Below, piece after piece: positions 36,074 to 48,150 of a DNA stretch of 64,000 nt (the stretch's first letter is position 1; every line of letters starts with the position of its first letter). The notes below the pieces were generated by a model that did no database searches, had not been told where the DNA came from, and saw only the letters and a list, made by a program, of their open reading frames with translations. Location: assembly GCF_003573695.1 (NCBI RefSeq), contig NC_039359.1:154992210-155056209 (forward strand), in the 5' to 3' direction. The position numbers were made by a program, and so were the translations under genes. The DNA is from Papaver somniferum. Lineage: Eukaryota; Streptophyta; Magnoliopsida; Ranunculales; Papaveraceae.

Positions 36074-38475
36074 TCAAAAAATGTGGGTAATATTGACATG
36101 ATTCCCAATCTCTCTGAGAAGGCAGACAAGGTTTTGTAATAGTAGTTTTTGTTTCTCCAAGAATTCATCTCCTTATTTTCCTAATCTTTCAATGTGACTT
36201 GCCTCTACCTCCCTCGAAATCAATTTCCAAGAACATCCAGACATCTTAGAAGTAAAAATTCAACCTAAAATTTAATTGACAAACTATGAACCATATAGTA
36301 ACTAAAGTTGGTATTCTACGAACTAATTGTAAAAATAAAATAATAAATATATGTAAAAGATAAAGATACAACAAGATACCATAATGCAAAAGGAAGCATT
36401 GGCAGCATTGTTCAATATGCATAAGTAATGATATATGAAAATCAAAAGAATTATCAGCAAAAAAATCAAAAGATTCAACATTCAAATATAATAAAATATT
36501 AACTGTTGATATGTGTTTTTTATGTGGATATTGTAATTTTTTATATATCTCAACGTAAATTTAAATATAATATAAAATTAAAAAAATATAGTTAAAATGC
36601 AAATGCATATTAAGAATGTAGAAGATTTTTTTTTACTGTGGGTGGGATCTTTTTTCTGATTCCAAAGCATTAGCATTTTTCATATTTATGGTGAGTGTTA
36701 CGATTTTCTCTATTTTGATTTTGATTTTCTTTCTTTTGAAACTCAATATCTTTATAATCAAAATTCACATCCAATTGATGTTCAATATACTTATGTGTAA
36801 AACGCACTATTTCGAATTTCATTGTTTTGATTCAAAACGAAAACTCAAATTCAGTGTCTTTGTGTACGATAGGAGAGTTACTAGACCTATGCTTATGCAT
36901 ATGATGGTATGGTAATTTGTAGATCGTAATAATTGCATCCAAGACTCATCGTATAAATCAGTGAAACCCTAAAACAAATTAGATAAAGATAAGCTTCTCT
37001 TTGTAGAAAGAAGAAAACCAAACACGCAAACTAATAAAGAAGACTCCAATGAAGGCTAAGAAGAAAATGATGCAATGAGAACAATGGAGGCTGACAACGT
37101 AAAAAAACAAATAACAATCATGATAAAAGTCGATCTAACTAGCAGAATGGAGGATTTCCAATTTCTTTGTTTTGGTTAATTTACTTTTTTTTTTGTTAAA
37201 TCTACCAGTGTCTTTATATTCAACACTTATATCCAGTTGAAGTTCAATATCGTTCAATTGAAGTTCAGTGTCTTTATGTTTATAACAAAGTAAGCTAACT
37301 TTATTTGTTTCAATTCAATTTTTTTTTTTTAGATTTTTAGTGCCTAAACATGTTTGGATCCATTATGTGAGGAAAGCAAGAGAAGTGATGATGATTTGTC
37401 AGAGACTGAATAATATTTACCTACTCAAGAACAAGTAAATGTGTAGATTCTTATGCATATACCCCCGCGATAATCTTCTTGAATGTGCTATTAAAGAACC
37501 CGGTCTGTTTAATAATTCTTTTATCAAATTAATATTCCCACAAAATTTATACTTATAAATCCTATAATAACATTAGACTATGTATTAGGTGCAACAACAT
37601 CATCATCGATGTAACATGACTTTGTTGGGAGTCCCTCCTACATCAAGTAGGTGGGATATGTTAGCGAATAATAAATTAGATAATAATATCTACGAAACAA
37701 CGTCTAATAAGTGATTTAATGTATCAAACAAGTCTTAGACAAGAATATTGTTAGAGCATAGCTCGGTTGAACCCACCAAGCGTTGGTATGTCAAGTTTGG
37801 TTGTCATATTTTAGTGAATCAAAACTCAAGTTAAGAGTCGCTTGATTATGTACTAGAGTCAACTTCGTATAGGTTAGCTTGAAATATTAGGATATGAAAC
37901 ATTACAAGTATTGCGAAGACTTGAAGATGTGAAGAAGCAAGGATCTACAACGACAACAATCATCCTTCCACTAGAGGTTAGTGATATTTTACTTGAACTG
38001 TTTCATTTCCTAACGTATCTTTCAAGTCGTGCATATTGAAAACAAAACTACGAAGCATGTTTGAACTCTAGATAGACATAGTATTAAGGAATACAATACG
38101 AGGTTTATTGCTTAACCATTAAACTTTATACATAAGACATCACCATAATCATTTGACTGCTATTGTGATTATGTATGGGTATGAGGTGAGGATTTCATCA
38201 TAGGGAACAATGTTTTACATGTGTTCTAAGGAAGCAAGTTTATGAATCGAAAAGGAAATTGCAAGGCGTTATTGGTTTTGTTATTCATTGCATATCATAT
38301 GAACAACCAATATGTGTGATTGAGGATAACCGCTCACAACTTGTTTGTGTTCTTGGTAGAACGATTCACAAAGGCCTGACTTATGTATTGGTATAACTTT
38401 TATTAGTAAAGGCTATCTTAAGTAATCACCTGAGATGGTATGATCGAGTTTGTGTTTTATCTGACCAAAAACTGG
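36074..38475. other. Intergenic, no gene recognised
   Basis: Very AT-rich DNA. A word near 37206-37275 (TTCAACACTTATATCCAGTTGAAG) and 36772-36790 recurs weakly. No exon with a recognisable domain and no LTR pair was found. Confidence 0.4.
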
Positions 38476-38640
38476 GTAAAGGGGAACCGATCCTCGTAAG
38501 AGGTGCATTACATCACAAAGGGGAATCGATCCTTGTATGAGGTGCATCAAGGTTTATAGCAGAAAGGGGAACCGATCCTATGGACATGTGCAACACATAT
38601 AAGTTAGATACCATATATATGTGGGGAACTGATCCTAGTA
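38476..38640. repeat. Short-period repeat GGGGAACCGATCCT (4 copies)
   Basis: GGGGAACCGATCCT or a close variant appears at about 38479, 38520, 38566 and 38622, the first two followed by a GTA(A/T)GAGGTGCAT word. The block ends just before the CACTA terminus at 38678 but shares no sequence with it, so it belongs to the target DNA or to another element. Confidence 0.65.
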
Positions 38641-38677
38641 CCTAGTCAACCGAATTTTGGAAAGATAGTGTGACTAT

Positions 38678-40130
38678 CACTAGTACAAAATGACCCTTTA
38701 GCCACGCCAAATTGGCGTGTCCATAGGGTTTTAGACACGCCATTTTGGTTTGGACTTGGCGTGGTTTCTGATCGCGTGGTTTTAGGTATGATGGCGTGTC
38801 TTAATGTTATTCTATAGCCACGCCTACCTTGCGTGTCTATTGTTGCATGAAATAGACACTCCAAAACCCATAGGCGTTGCCATAGAGTGTCCCAAAAACT
38901 TAAGTACCGATACCCTACAGGCACTCAATTTATTGTTTTAGTGTGTCCATTGGTACCCTATAGACACACAAGTTTCTTTTTGGCGTGGCCATTGTCTCTA
39001 TATAGACACACAATTTTTTTTTGGCGTGGCCACTGGTTATTCTATGGACACGCAATTGTATTTTGGCGTGGCTATTGGTTATCCTATAAACACGCAAAAA
39101 TAAAAATGGTGTGGTTGTTGGTTACCTATAGACACAAAAGTTTTTTTTGGCGTGGCTATAGGTTATCCTATGGACACGCAATTTTTTTTTGGCGTGGCTA
39201 TTAATTATGCTATGGACACGCAAAAAAAAATGGTGTGGCTATTGGTTACCTATAAACACGCAATTTAAGTCGAATCGTTGGATCTCATTTAAGATGATGC
39301 AATATTGACCGTTAAATTATATGCATCCTTCACCGTCCACATGTAATGTTGTGAGCCGTTGATTGGATATCCTATAGACACGCCCCATATAGCGTGGCTA
39401 TATGTGCTATTTAGCCACGCCAATTTACAATTACCTTGATCCACGTGGCCGTATTAGGAATCGTTGGATCTCATTTAAGATGATGCAATATTGACCATTC
39501 AATTATATGCATCCTTCACCGTCCACATGTAACGTTGTGAGCCGTTCACTGATTTCCTATAGACACGCCCCAAAGAGCGTGGCTATATGTGATTTTTAGC
39601 CACGCCAATTTACAATTACCTTGATCCACGTGGCCGTATTAGGAATCGTTGGATCTCATTTTAGATGATGCAATATTGACCGTTAAATTATATGCATCAT
39701 ACGCCGTCCACATGTAACGTTGTGAGCCGTTCATTGAAAAACCTATAGACACGCCATATAGCGTGGATATATGTGATATTTTTCCACGCCAATTTACAAT
39801 TACCTTCATCCACGTGGCTGTATTAGGTACCATTGGATCTCGTTTAAGATGATGCAATATTGACCTTCAGATGTAACATTGACCGTCCACATGTAACGTT
39901 GGAAGACGTTCATCGGAGAACCTATAGACACGCCATATAACGTGTCTTTATATGATATTTAGCCACGCCAAGTTATATCTGCTTAATGTGTCTTTATGTT
40001 ATGTTTAGCCACGCCAATTAATCTCGAAGCGTGTATATTACGCGTGTGACGCCTCTAAGCCGTTCAGATATGGCGCATCTAAACCATCCACCTGGCACTA
40101 TCCAAATTATCTTATATACTTTATAAATTG
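38678..40130. mobile_element. CACTA (En/Spm) transposon end with two-level subterminal repeats
   Basis: The terminus is CACTAGTACAAAATGACCC, preceded by TAT, a possible 3-bp target duplication. Inward, 38690-39262 holds about ten diverged units of roughly 53 bases with the inverted words TTTGGCGTGGC and GACACGC. From 39272 a higher-order unit of 184-186 bases repeats four times (starts 39272, 39458, 39643, 39827). It contains ATCGTTGGATCTC, ATGATGCAATATTGACC, GTCCACATGTAA, CTATAGACACGCC and AGCCACGCCAATTTACAA. Arrays of short inverted words at the subterminal ends are the transposase-binding regions of CACTA elements. A matching right end (TTTTGTACTAGTG) is not found in the window. Confidence 0.8.
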
Positions 40131-40240
40131 TGGTTAAATCTGAAATTCATATTATTATTAATAACACAGTAAAAAATGTTGAGCTTTGGTCTAAGAGTTT
40201 GCAAAAAAATAAACATTAAAGAGCATTTATCCAAAAATCA

Positions 40241-42081
40241 TCAGTTTTTATCCAAATTTTTTGATGGTGGTGTCTCTGCATGCAGTGGATCAGGTTGTGA
40301 CATTCTCGACGCGCCAAACCTTGTCTTCCTCTGTTTCCCATTTGAAAGTTGGTATGCCTTCTGCACAGTTGGTGCATATAACCTTCTTTGCGCCTTTTTA
40401 GTCTTCTGAGAAAGCTTTTCAGAAGCTGCATGCATGACTCCCCGAATGTGGATTGACTGCTAGGTGCTCCTCATTCAGTTTATCACTGTCCAATTTCTTC
40501 TCAAAATCTAAAACTGGTTCTGGTTGCTTATGAGGTTTTCCATGTTGTGGAGTTTCCTACAGCAAGAGATTAAATGTATTATACAGATATTCTAAATCCA
40601 AGGAGAATTCGTCTGTCATATGAATTATTCGTCTATCATATGAATTCTCAACAAGAGACAGACAAAACTCATTTTTCCAACAATGTGATAAATCCAACTT
40701 CACTGAAGGCCGCGCCATTTTTCACAGCTGACGCCCATAATAAAATCCGTAACCAAATATTAATTTTCTAATTTACACTGGCATTCATGTTCCATTAGGT
40801 GTTAATATATTTCTATCTCGTACTTATTCTTTAATCAAACTGAATACATGATTGATTTACGTAAAAAAGTTTTATATACTTGATTAACAAAGCAAAAGAG
40901 CTAAGAAACTAACCTTGTCATCAGAGATGGAACAATTATCTTTCGTCCATGCCACAAAACCATCTTTAGCTTCCCATAATAACTTAAACTCACCACTTGG
41001 TTCCGTTAACACGAATGATGGATTTATGACCTCCAGAATATTGGCAGCATAACAGTGTTCAGGAAGCTCTTGTCGATGTATTTTCTGGTTAGGCACCTTA
41101 GGAAAAATACTGCCTCTAGCAACGACGTTTCCCCTAGATCCATTCCAAAAGTCGTATTTTGCTTTATGTGGAGATACGACATATGAACATCATATAAAAA
41201 GAATATGCTAGGATTAGCAATATAGATTTACGAAGAAAAAAAATAATAATAAAAAAAATACTCCATTAGATGTCTTAGCCATAGGTTTTGTCATAGATGT
41301 GCACGACTTCTCTAGAGATATTGAAGGATTTGGTTGGGAATTACTGGTAGAGTTCTGCATAAGATTAGGAGACTGCTTCTTAGACCATGAATGCGAAGAC
41401 ACTGATGAATTGAATAGGTAACAAATATACAAGGTTCTCCAAAATATACCCTAGCATCCGTGATTCATATAGTTGATATCATATTTTAGACATATGGTTT
41501 AAGATCATGTAACTGGTTTAAGACAACAGACTTACTAATTTTAGTTTTAATCCCGAGTATCCTCCTCGTCCTGTCCGATGTGGGAACTTGGATTGTGATA
41601 TTGCCCATGTTCCCTTCTCCAAATTTTTCTTGCAGAGGAAATAAAAATAATTTCATTAGTATGCTGGGATAGACAATAAGAACGAAACACAAATTAGAAA
41701 CAGAAATGTGTATTCCATACCTTAAATATAGGCGATTCTACTACATACTTAAGGTATTCGTCCCAGTCTTCTTGGTCCATTACCATTTCGTACTTTCTGG
41801 GGAAAGTTTTTAGTTTGTCCGGTCTTTCCAGGAAGGGTTTTACATGATTATTGTATAATTTCCTTCTGAAGTCCCGCAGCTGAACAACTAGACGCTTCAT
41901 GACCGCTTGCTTATATTCATGGGGCACCTCATAATGAAACTGCAATAACAACTAATTTATGTTCATCACAGACTCACAGTTCGACAACAAAAACGACGAA
42001 TTGATAACCGCATATGCATACCAGAATTTCCTCCCACATATTTTGTTTTATTGTTGCAGGGACTTCCTTCCAACTTGTTAG
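40241..42081 (-). pseudogene. Internally deleted tandem copy of the Transposase_24-type gene
   Basis: Minus-strand paralogue of the gene at 42212-46989. It starts within exon 2 (WKEVPAT, ending at the donor near 42025), keeps exon 3 intact (41939-41721, 219 nt, YEVPHEYKQAVMKRL and FLERPDKLKTFP) and exon 4 (41628-41536, with SKFPHRTGRGGYSGL). It then jumps to the linker and last modules: SWSKKQSPNLMQN, NQKIHRQELPEHCY, EFKLLWEAKDGFVAW. Everything between exon 4 and the late linker is gone. The acceptor before the last module, CCGCAG in the long copy, is CCACAT here, and a 4-base insertion near 40433 shifts the last exon. It is non-functional. The end reads RKTRFGASRMSQPDPLHAE. Confidence 0.8.
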
Positions 42082-42211
42082 ATGAGCATTTATCCAAAAA
42101 TCATCAGTTTTTCTTCAACTGTGTTGATGGTGGTGTCTCTGCATGCAATGGATCAGGTTGTGACATTCTCGACGTGCCAAACCTTGTCTTCCTCTGGTGC
42201 GCAGATGAAAG

Positions 42212-42435
42212 TTACAATGCCTTCTGCACAGTTGGTACATATAACCTTCCCTGCGCCTTTTCAGTCTTGTGAGAAATCTTTTCAGAGGCTGCATGACTCC
42301 CCGAATGTGGATTGACTTCTAGGTGCTCCTCATTCAGTTTTTCACTGTCTAATTTCTTCTCAGAATCTAAAACTGATTCTGGTTGCTCATGAGGTTTTCC
42401 ATGCTGTGGAGTTTCCTGCAGCAAGAGATTAAATG

Positions 42436-42475
<40 letters not shown>

Positions 42476-45400
42476 TAAATCCACGGCGAATTCGTCTGTC
42501 ATGTGAATTCTCAACAAGAGACAGACAAAAGTCATTTTTCCAACAATGTAATAAAGCCAACTTCACTGAAGGCCGCGGCATTTTTCACAGCTGACGCCCA
42601 TAATAAAATCCGTAACCAAATATCAATTTTCAAATTTACTCTGGCATTCATGTTCCATTTAGGTGTTAATATATTTCTATCTCGTACTTATTCTTTAATT
42701 AAACTGAATACACGATTTATGTAAAACTATTTATATACTTGATTAACAAAGCAAAAGAGCTAAGAAACTAACCTTGTCATCAGAGATGGAACAATTATCT
42801 TTCGTCCATGCCACAAAACCATCTTTAGATTCCCCTAATAACTTAAACTCACCACTTGGTTCGGTTAACACGAACGATGAAACTATAACCTCCTGAATAT
42901 TGACAGCATAACAGTTACTAGGAAGATCTTGTCCATGTATTTTCTGGTTAGGAATCATAGGTAAAATACTGCCTCTAGCAACGACATTTCCCCTAGATCC
43001 ATTCCAAAAGTCGTATTTTGCTTTCTGCGGAGATACCGCATATGAACATCATATAAAAAGAAGATGCTAGAATTAGCAATATAGATTTACGAAGAAAAAA
43101 AAACAACAAAAAAACATACTCATTAGATGTCTTATCCAGATGTTCTGCCGTAGATGTGCACGACTTCTCTAGAGATATTGAAGGATTTGGTTGGAATTAC
43201 TGGTAGAGTTCTCATAAGATTAGGAGACTGCTTCTTAGATCCTCGAAGGGTTGCTACGTGAAGGAGACTTCCGCAGAGAAGTAGTTGGTTGTGAATTATT
43301 GGTAGGGTTCTGCAACGATTAAAAGAGATTAGTTTTGAAAGTTGACATGTTTCTATTTTTCTAGGTTCTATAATTTACACTTGGATTGGTGATTCATATA
43401 ATTGATAGACTGGTTGTATTTCGACTTACAAATCAAACAAGACAAGCAACTAACCTTCTTGGCAGGCTCGGTAAACTGAACACCATACTTTTGGCCAAGG
43501 AATCGCTTTTCCAAAAGTTTCCCTAATGTTCCATACCAGAAAATCGTACGGGTAGACTAAATCGGTTTTATTACTTCATCAATCGGATTTTGTGGCAATC
43601 AACCTCCAACCCATCCTTTCCATGTAATTGTTGTTCTCCTGTTAACAGAAAAGGTCTACCTCTAGCAAGGACATTTGCCTTAGACAGCTCGTCATAAAGG
43701 TTGCACCTTCTACCCTGCGGAAATATATGGCATATGAACATCTTCAAGCGAAAACTTCAAAACAAATTGAGATTTTAAAATGCATGTAAAAATAAAACAG
43801 ATACCGGAGAAACTGCTTTATTTGTCGTGATCTCAGATTGGATCTGACTAGGTGGATCTTTTGATGTCACATCCAAAGTATGTTTCCCTGAATTTTGTTT
43901 ACTTACCTGCAGCAGTAGCGTAATATTCCATATTCGGGTGACAAATATGCCAAATTCCACCGTAACACGGATGAATAGGTAACAAATATACAAGGTTCTC
44001 CAAAATACACCCTAGCATCCGTGATTCATATAGTAGTTGATAGCATATTTCAGACTCATATGGTCTTAAGATTATGTAACTGGTTTAAAACACATACCTT
44101 CAGAACTTTTTCAGATATTGCGATACGAGATTGGCTTCCGTTGAGTAGATCCGGTGATTTCACAGTCTCAGAATGTTTTGGTTGACTTACCTGCATCAGA
44201 AAATTGAAATGAAAGTTGTACCTTGTTTTTGCAGTGAAACCATTTAAGAAAAATGCACAACTGACTCACAATCAAATAGCTAACCACATATATCGTTCTA
44301 TAAGGTTCTCTAAAATATACACTAACGTCCGTGATTCATATAGCTGATAACATATTCGTCTCTTATATCAAACAAGATATATATATAAAACTGGTTTGTG
44401 TAAAAACATATCCAATGAGTTAATAAAGCAAACAAGCATAGCAACCAACCTTTTGATCCAAGATGGTTTGATTTGATGGCCAACAAATTTCAGCATCACC
44501 AACATCTTTTAAAGTTTTTATCCCAGAAGATGTGCCAAAGGGTAATTTGATGGTTTCATTTAGTACTTCACTAACCATGACGCTATAGCATGTAACCTCA
44601 CCCGTCATTCCTGACTTCATTTTATAAGATACCTTCTTTGAAGAGTAAGCTCTACCAATGGCAACAATGTTGTCCTTTTCTCCAAACCAAAGTTTGCATC
44701 CTGTGCCCTGCAGAAACACAAGGCGCATGAGAGATAGTAAATGGAAGATTCAAAATTTAAACGCGTTGGAAAACCATACATCAATGGTAACTTTTTCAGA
44801 TGGCACATTCTGAGATTCCCCAGTGGATGAAGGAGACGAAGACTTCTTTTTTGATACTAAAGACGGCTGGGATTCAGTAGAAACGGTCGGCGTTTTAGTA
44901 CAAGGAGAGACCCGCTTCGCGGACCCTTTGGTGCTTTCAGATGACTTCTGCGGACCGGATTTCCCATGTTTTTTTTGAAGTTGCTTAACTGATTCTGGAC
45001 CTATGTTATTCTTAGATCGATTGGAGGCGTTGATAGGTCCTGCATCCTGTGACTGTAGTTGAACACATTGTTTGAAAAAATCAGATACTGTCTGCCAATT
45101 TTTTCAAAAAATTACACAATCTAATCAAAACTCGGTTCACTTACCTCTCCTCCAGACTTGCTGATACTGTTGCCCACAATTTTCGCAATGTCGACTCCTT
45201 GAGATAACAAGTTATCTGTCAATCTCTGATACGCATTTTTAGTAGACTCTAATTCTTTCTCCTTAGCTTTCAGCTTTTCACGCAGTTCATCGTTCTCTTT
45301 CGAGTGTCTTGGTTTTCTTCCATTTGGAAAGTAAAGGGTTGCCGTCACTCCAAATCCAGCCCCCTTGACACGTCCACCCTTATCCGGGCCGACCGCAACT

Positions 45401-46989
45401 GTTAGGGCATCCTCGTTATGACCAACCGTTAGAGTTCCCTCTCGAATCATCTTCCGCTTCTCTTCCTATTCAAATAATGTGTTAAATTCTGATTTGAACC
45501 TTGCGCAATTACTGTGCACTTACTTTGGTTAAAAACATGAGGACTGTAAAGTTTCTGTTTTCTCACAACTTCAGATGTCTTCTTCCTGAAGAACTCGCCT
45601 GGAACAATTCCGTCTTTGTTTTCGCGTGCTCTTGCCCACATGAAGCACCGGTCTTCAAGATCTTCTTCGGCAACATTTCCGCTTTGGACCTAGTAGTTAC
45701 CAGAAACAAGTAAGGATTTACATCCGCATAGATATTAACTGTGTAAAACAGAAAACCCATTCCAAAGCGTCTAATGTGACAAAATTACAGATTGGTGTAA
45801 GAGGACGCATCCCTATACCGTTTTAAGTTTCTGCATATATGAGACACGCAACACGACATATAAAATAAAAGTATCTGATATGGAAGGTTTTACTGTGCAT
45901 TGTATAATAAATAAGACAACAAACTTACTAATTTTAGTTTTAATCCAGAGTATCCTCCTCGTCCCGTCCGATGTGGGAACTTGGATTGTGATATTGCCTT
46001 TTTTCCCCTCTCTGAATTTTTCTTGTAGAGGAAATAAAAATAATTTCATTAGTATGCTGGGATAAACAATAAGAACGAAACACAAAATTAGAAAAAAACA
46101 ATGTGTATTACATACCTTAAATATAGCTGATTTTAGTACATGATTAAGGTAATTGTCCCAGTTCTCTTGGTCCATTACCGTTTCGTAATTTTTGGGGAAA
46201 GTTCTTAGTTTGTACGGCATTTCCAGGAAGGGTTTTACATGATTGTTGTACAATTTCCTTCTGAAGTCCCGCAGATGAACAGGTAGACGCTTCATGACCG
46301 CTTCAGCTCATGGGGCACCTCATAATGAAGCTGCAATAACTAATGTATGTTAATCACAGACTCACAGTTACAACAAAAACGACGAATTGGTAACCGCATA
46401 TGCATACCAGAATTTTCTCCCACATATTTTCTTTTGTTGTTGAAGGGACTTCCTTCCAACATAAATGTTTTATGCCAACCATATCACGGACCAAATAGCC
46501 TAGGTAACTACTGAATTCAATTCTATGGTTACCAATAGGCCGGAACATTTTGTCAAATTCAATATCCCTTCTTTTGGCATCTTTTATCGAGAAGTCTCTA
46601 TGCAGCTTCAACATTCTTGTCATTCCCCTCTCTTTTATGATCACTTCTGTAGAGTCTTCTTGTTGTGGCTGCTTTTCTGCTTCTGGAGCATTTTCCAATT
46701 CTTTTTCTTCTAACACCTCCAAATCATCATTTTCAGAATCTTCTGACTCTGGAAATAACCGAGGCAACATATGAAACCATGTGATGTTTAAGTAGAAACA
46801 AGTAAGTACAAGGTTTCGCACATTACCTGTTAAGTCTTCAAATCTAGCAGTGTGGAGCATATCTCCACCATCATCGTCATCTGATTGTACAATGTCATCA
46901 TGACTCTCATCTAAATCCACCGTTTCTTCATCAGAATCCCCCTCAACATCTGATTCCCTCCATTGGTCGTAATCATCATCTTCTGCCAT
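42212..46989 (-). pseudogene. Transposase_24-type (plant Ptta/En/Spm-related) gene with C-terminal modules, frameshifted
   Basis: Exons traced: 46989-46827, 46748-46408, 46330-46116, 46021-45929, 45689 onward, 45465-45145, 45052-44780, 44707-44450, 44190-44098, 43906-43805, a degraded stretch about 43710-43100, 43024-42773, and about 42417-42212. The N-terminus is acidic (DSDEETVDLDESHDD). The Transposase_24 core follows: GMTRMLKLHRDF, FSSYLGYLVRD, KHLCWKEVP, LRDFRRKLYNNHVKPFLE, FPHRTGRGGYSGL, then EDRCFMWARARENKDG and DALTVAVGPDKGGRVKGAGFG. A Lys/Ser-rich linker leads to two related modules (CKLWFGEKDNIVAIGRAY and NVVARGSILP...DGFVAW) resembling the DUF8039-like tail of such proteins. Exon 3 has lost 4 bases against its sister copy (215 versus 219 nt), and the 43.1-43.7 kb linkers carry further shifts, so no full protein is made. 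It is transcribed toward the CACTA end at 38678 and may be that element's own accessory gene. Confidence 0.8.
42438..42473. repeat. (TA)n microsatellite
   Basis: About 17 TA units inside an intron of the long Transposase_24-type copy. The sister copy has only a short TATTATACAGATATTC at the matching place (about 40577), so the run expanded after the duplication. Confidence 0.95.
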
Positions 46990-47728
46990 GACAAAAGCTG
47001 TGTAGGTACGTGCATCTCAGTTAGGAATTTGAGCTTATTTTGGAAAATATTAGCTAAACCTAACAGGATAGGCAACATGTGTTACACCTATTTTCTATTA
47101 TATGAAAAGAAAACAAACATGAACTCAGTGATGCATGTAACTTGAGGCTAAAACATCACTGCAACACACAAAATCTCCTCATGATTATTGTGTTATCCAC
47201 AAAGCGAAAGGTACCGGTTAAACGGTCTTATATAACTTTTTGTTACAAAAGCCAAGAGCACTAAAGCACCAGATAATGATTATCCATTTTTAGCTTGAAG
47301 ATATAGTCAAATTGGCCAACCAGCAACATGGTATTATTAAAAGTGGCAACTTAAAATACAGACGTTACAGGCTCGCCAAGTAACAGAGACTCAAATGATT
47401 AAATCTTGAGAAGCCTTGTATATAAATATGATTGACACAACATCGTCGATCAAAGTAGAGTTATTAACTCTCAATCAAAATCCAACCCAAACAATAACAA
47501 AAACCCTAGAAAAAAATTAGCATCGTTAAGTTTTTTATTTTTTTTATTTTGTAAAACCTAACTAACTAGTAAAGCCTAACTAAGTAACATGAAAGAAAGA
47601 TCCTTACCTAAATCTTATAATAGTTCATGCATGTAACTTAAGCCTAAAATATTATTGTTGTAACAAAATGAAATCACATCTCATCGTACAACCCGTGATT
47701 GTCATTAACTTGTTCTTTGATACAGCCG
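46990..47728. other. Upstream region of the Transposase_24-type gene
   Basis: AT-rich, no open frame of note; presumed promoter and 5' UTR of the minus-strand gene. No right-hand CACTA end or GCCACGCC-type subterminal words were seen. Confidence 0.4.
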
Positions 47729-48150
47729 AATAAAAACCCTAATCATGCTTTAACAAGTAAACCTATAAGATCTAACATCTGATTCCATGAGATCAAACAA
47801 AAAATCTAACATAAATTTAATATTCATTCGATAATGGGTTGTAGAAATATTACCAGCAACAAAGATCGAGTTTAAAGAGGTAGATTCCTTGTAAAGATTA
47901 GAGATAGTAATAGAATAAAAACCCTACTCATGCTTTAACTAGTAAACCTATAAGAAGTGATAGAATAAAAACCCTAATCATGCTTTAACTAGTAAACCTA
48001 TAAGATCTAACATCTGATTCCATGAGATCGAACAAAAAATCTAACATCAATTTAATATTCATTCGATAATGGGTTGTAGAAATAATACCAACAACAAAGA
48101 TCGAGTCTGAAGAGGTAGGTTCCTTGTAAAGATTAGAGACGATAGTAGTA
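47729..48150. repeat. Tandem duplication of about 185 bp with a short extra partial unit
   Basis: Copies start at 47729, 47913 (partial, about 50 bases) and 47963 with GAATAAAAACCCTA followed by TCATGCTTTAAC. The two full copies share AACATCTGATTCCATGAGAT, ATTCATTCGATAATGGGTTG and AACAAAGATCGAGT, and end TCCTTGTAAAGATTAGAGA. Its position upstream of the minus-strand gene suggests a duplicated promoter or leader region. Confidence 0.85.

Noticed and set aside
38887..39204. A 105-codon plus-strand frame rich in FFWRGY and YRHT repeats
   Set aside because: It is the translation of the 53-base subterminal units of the CACTA end; the repeat period and not a protein keeps it open.
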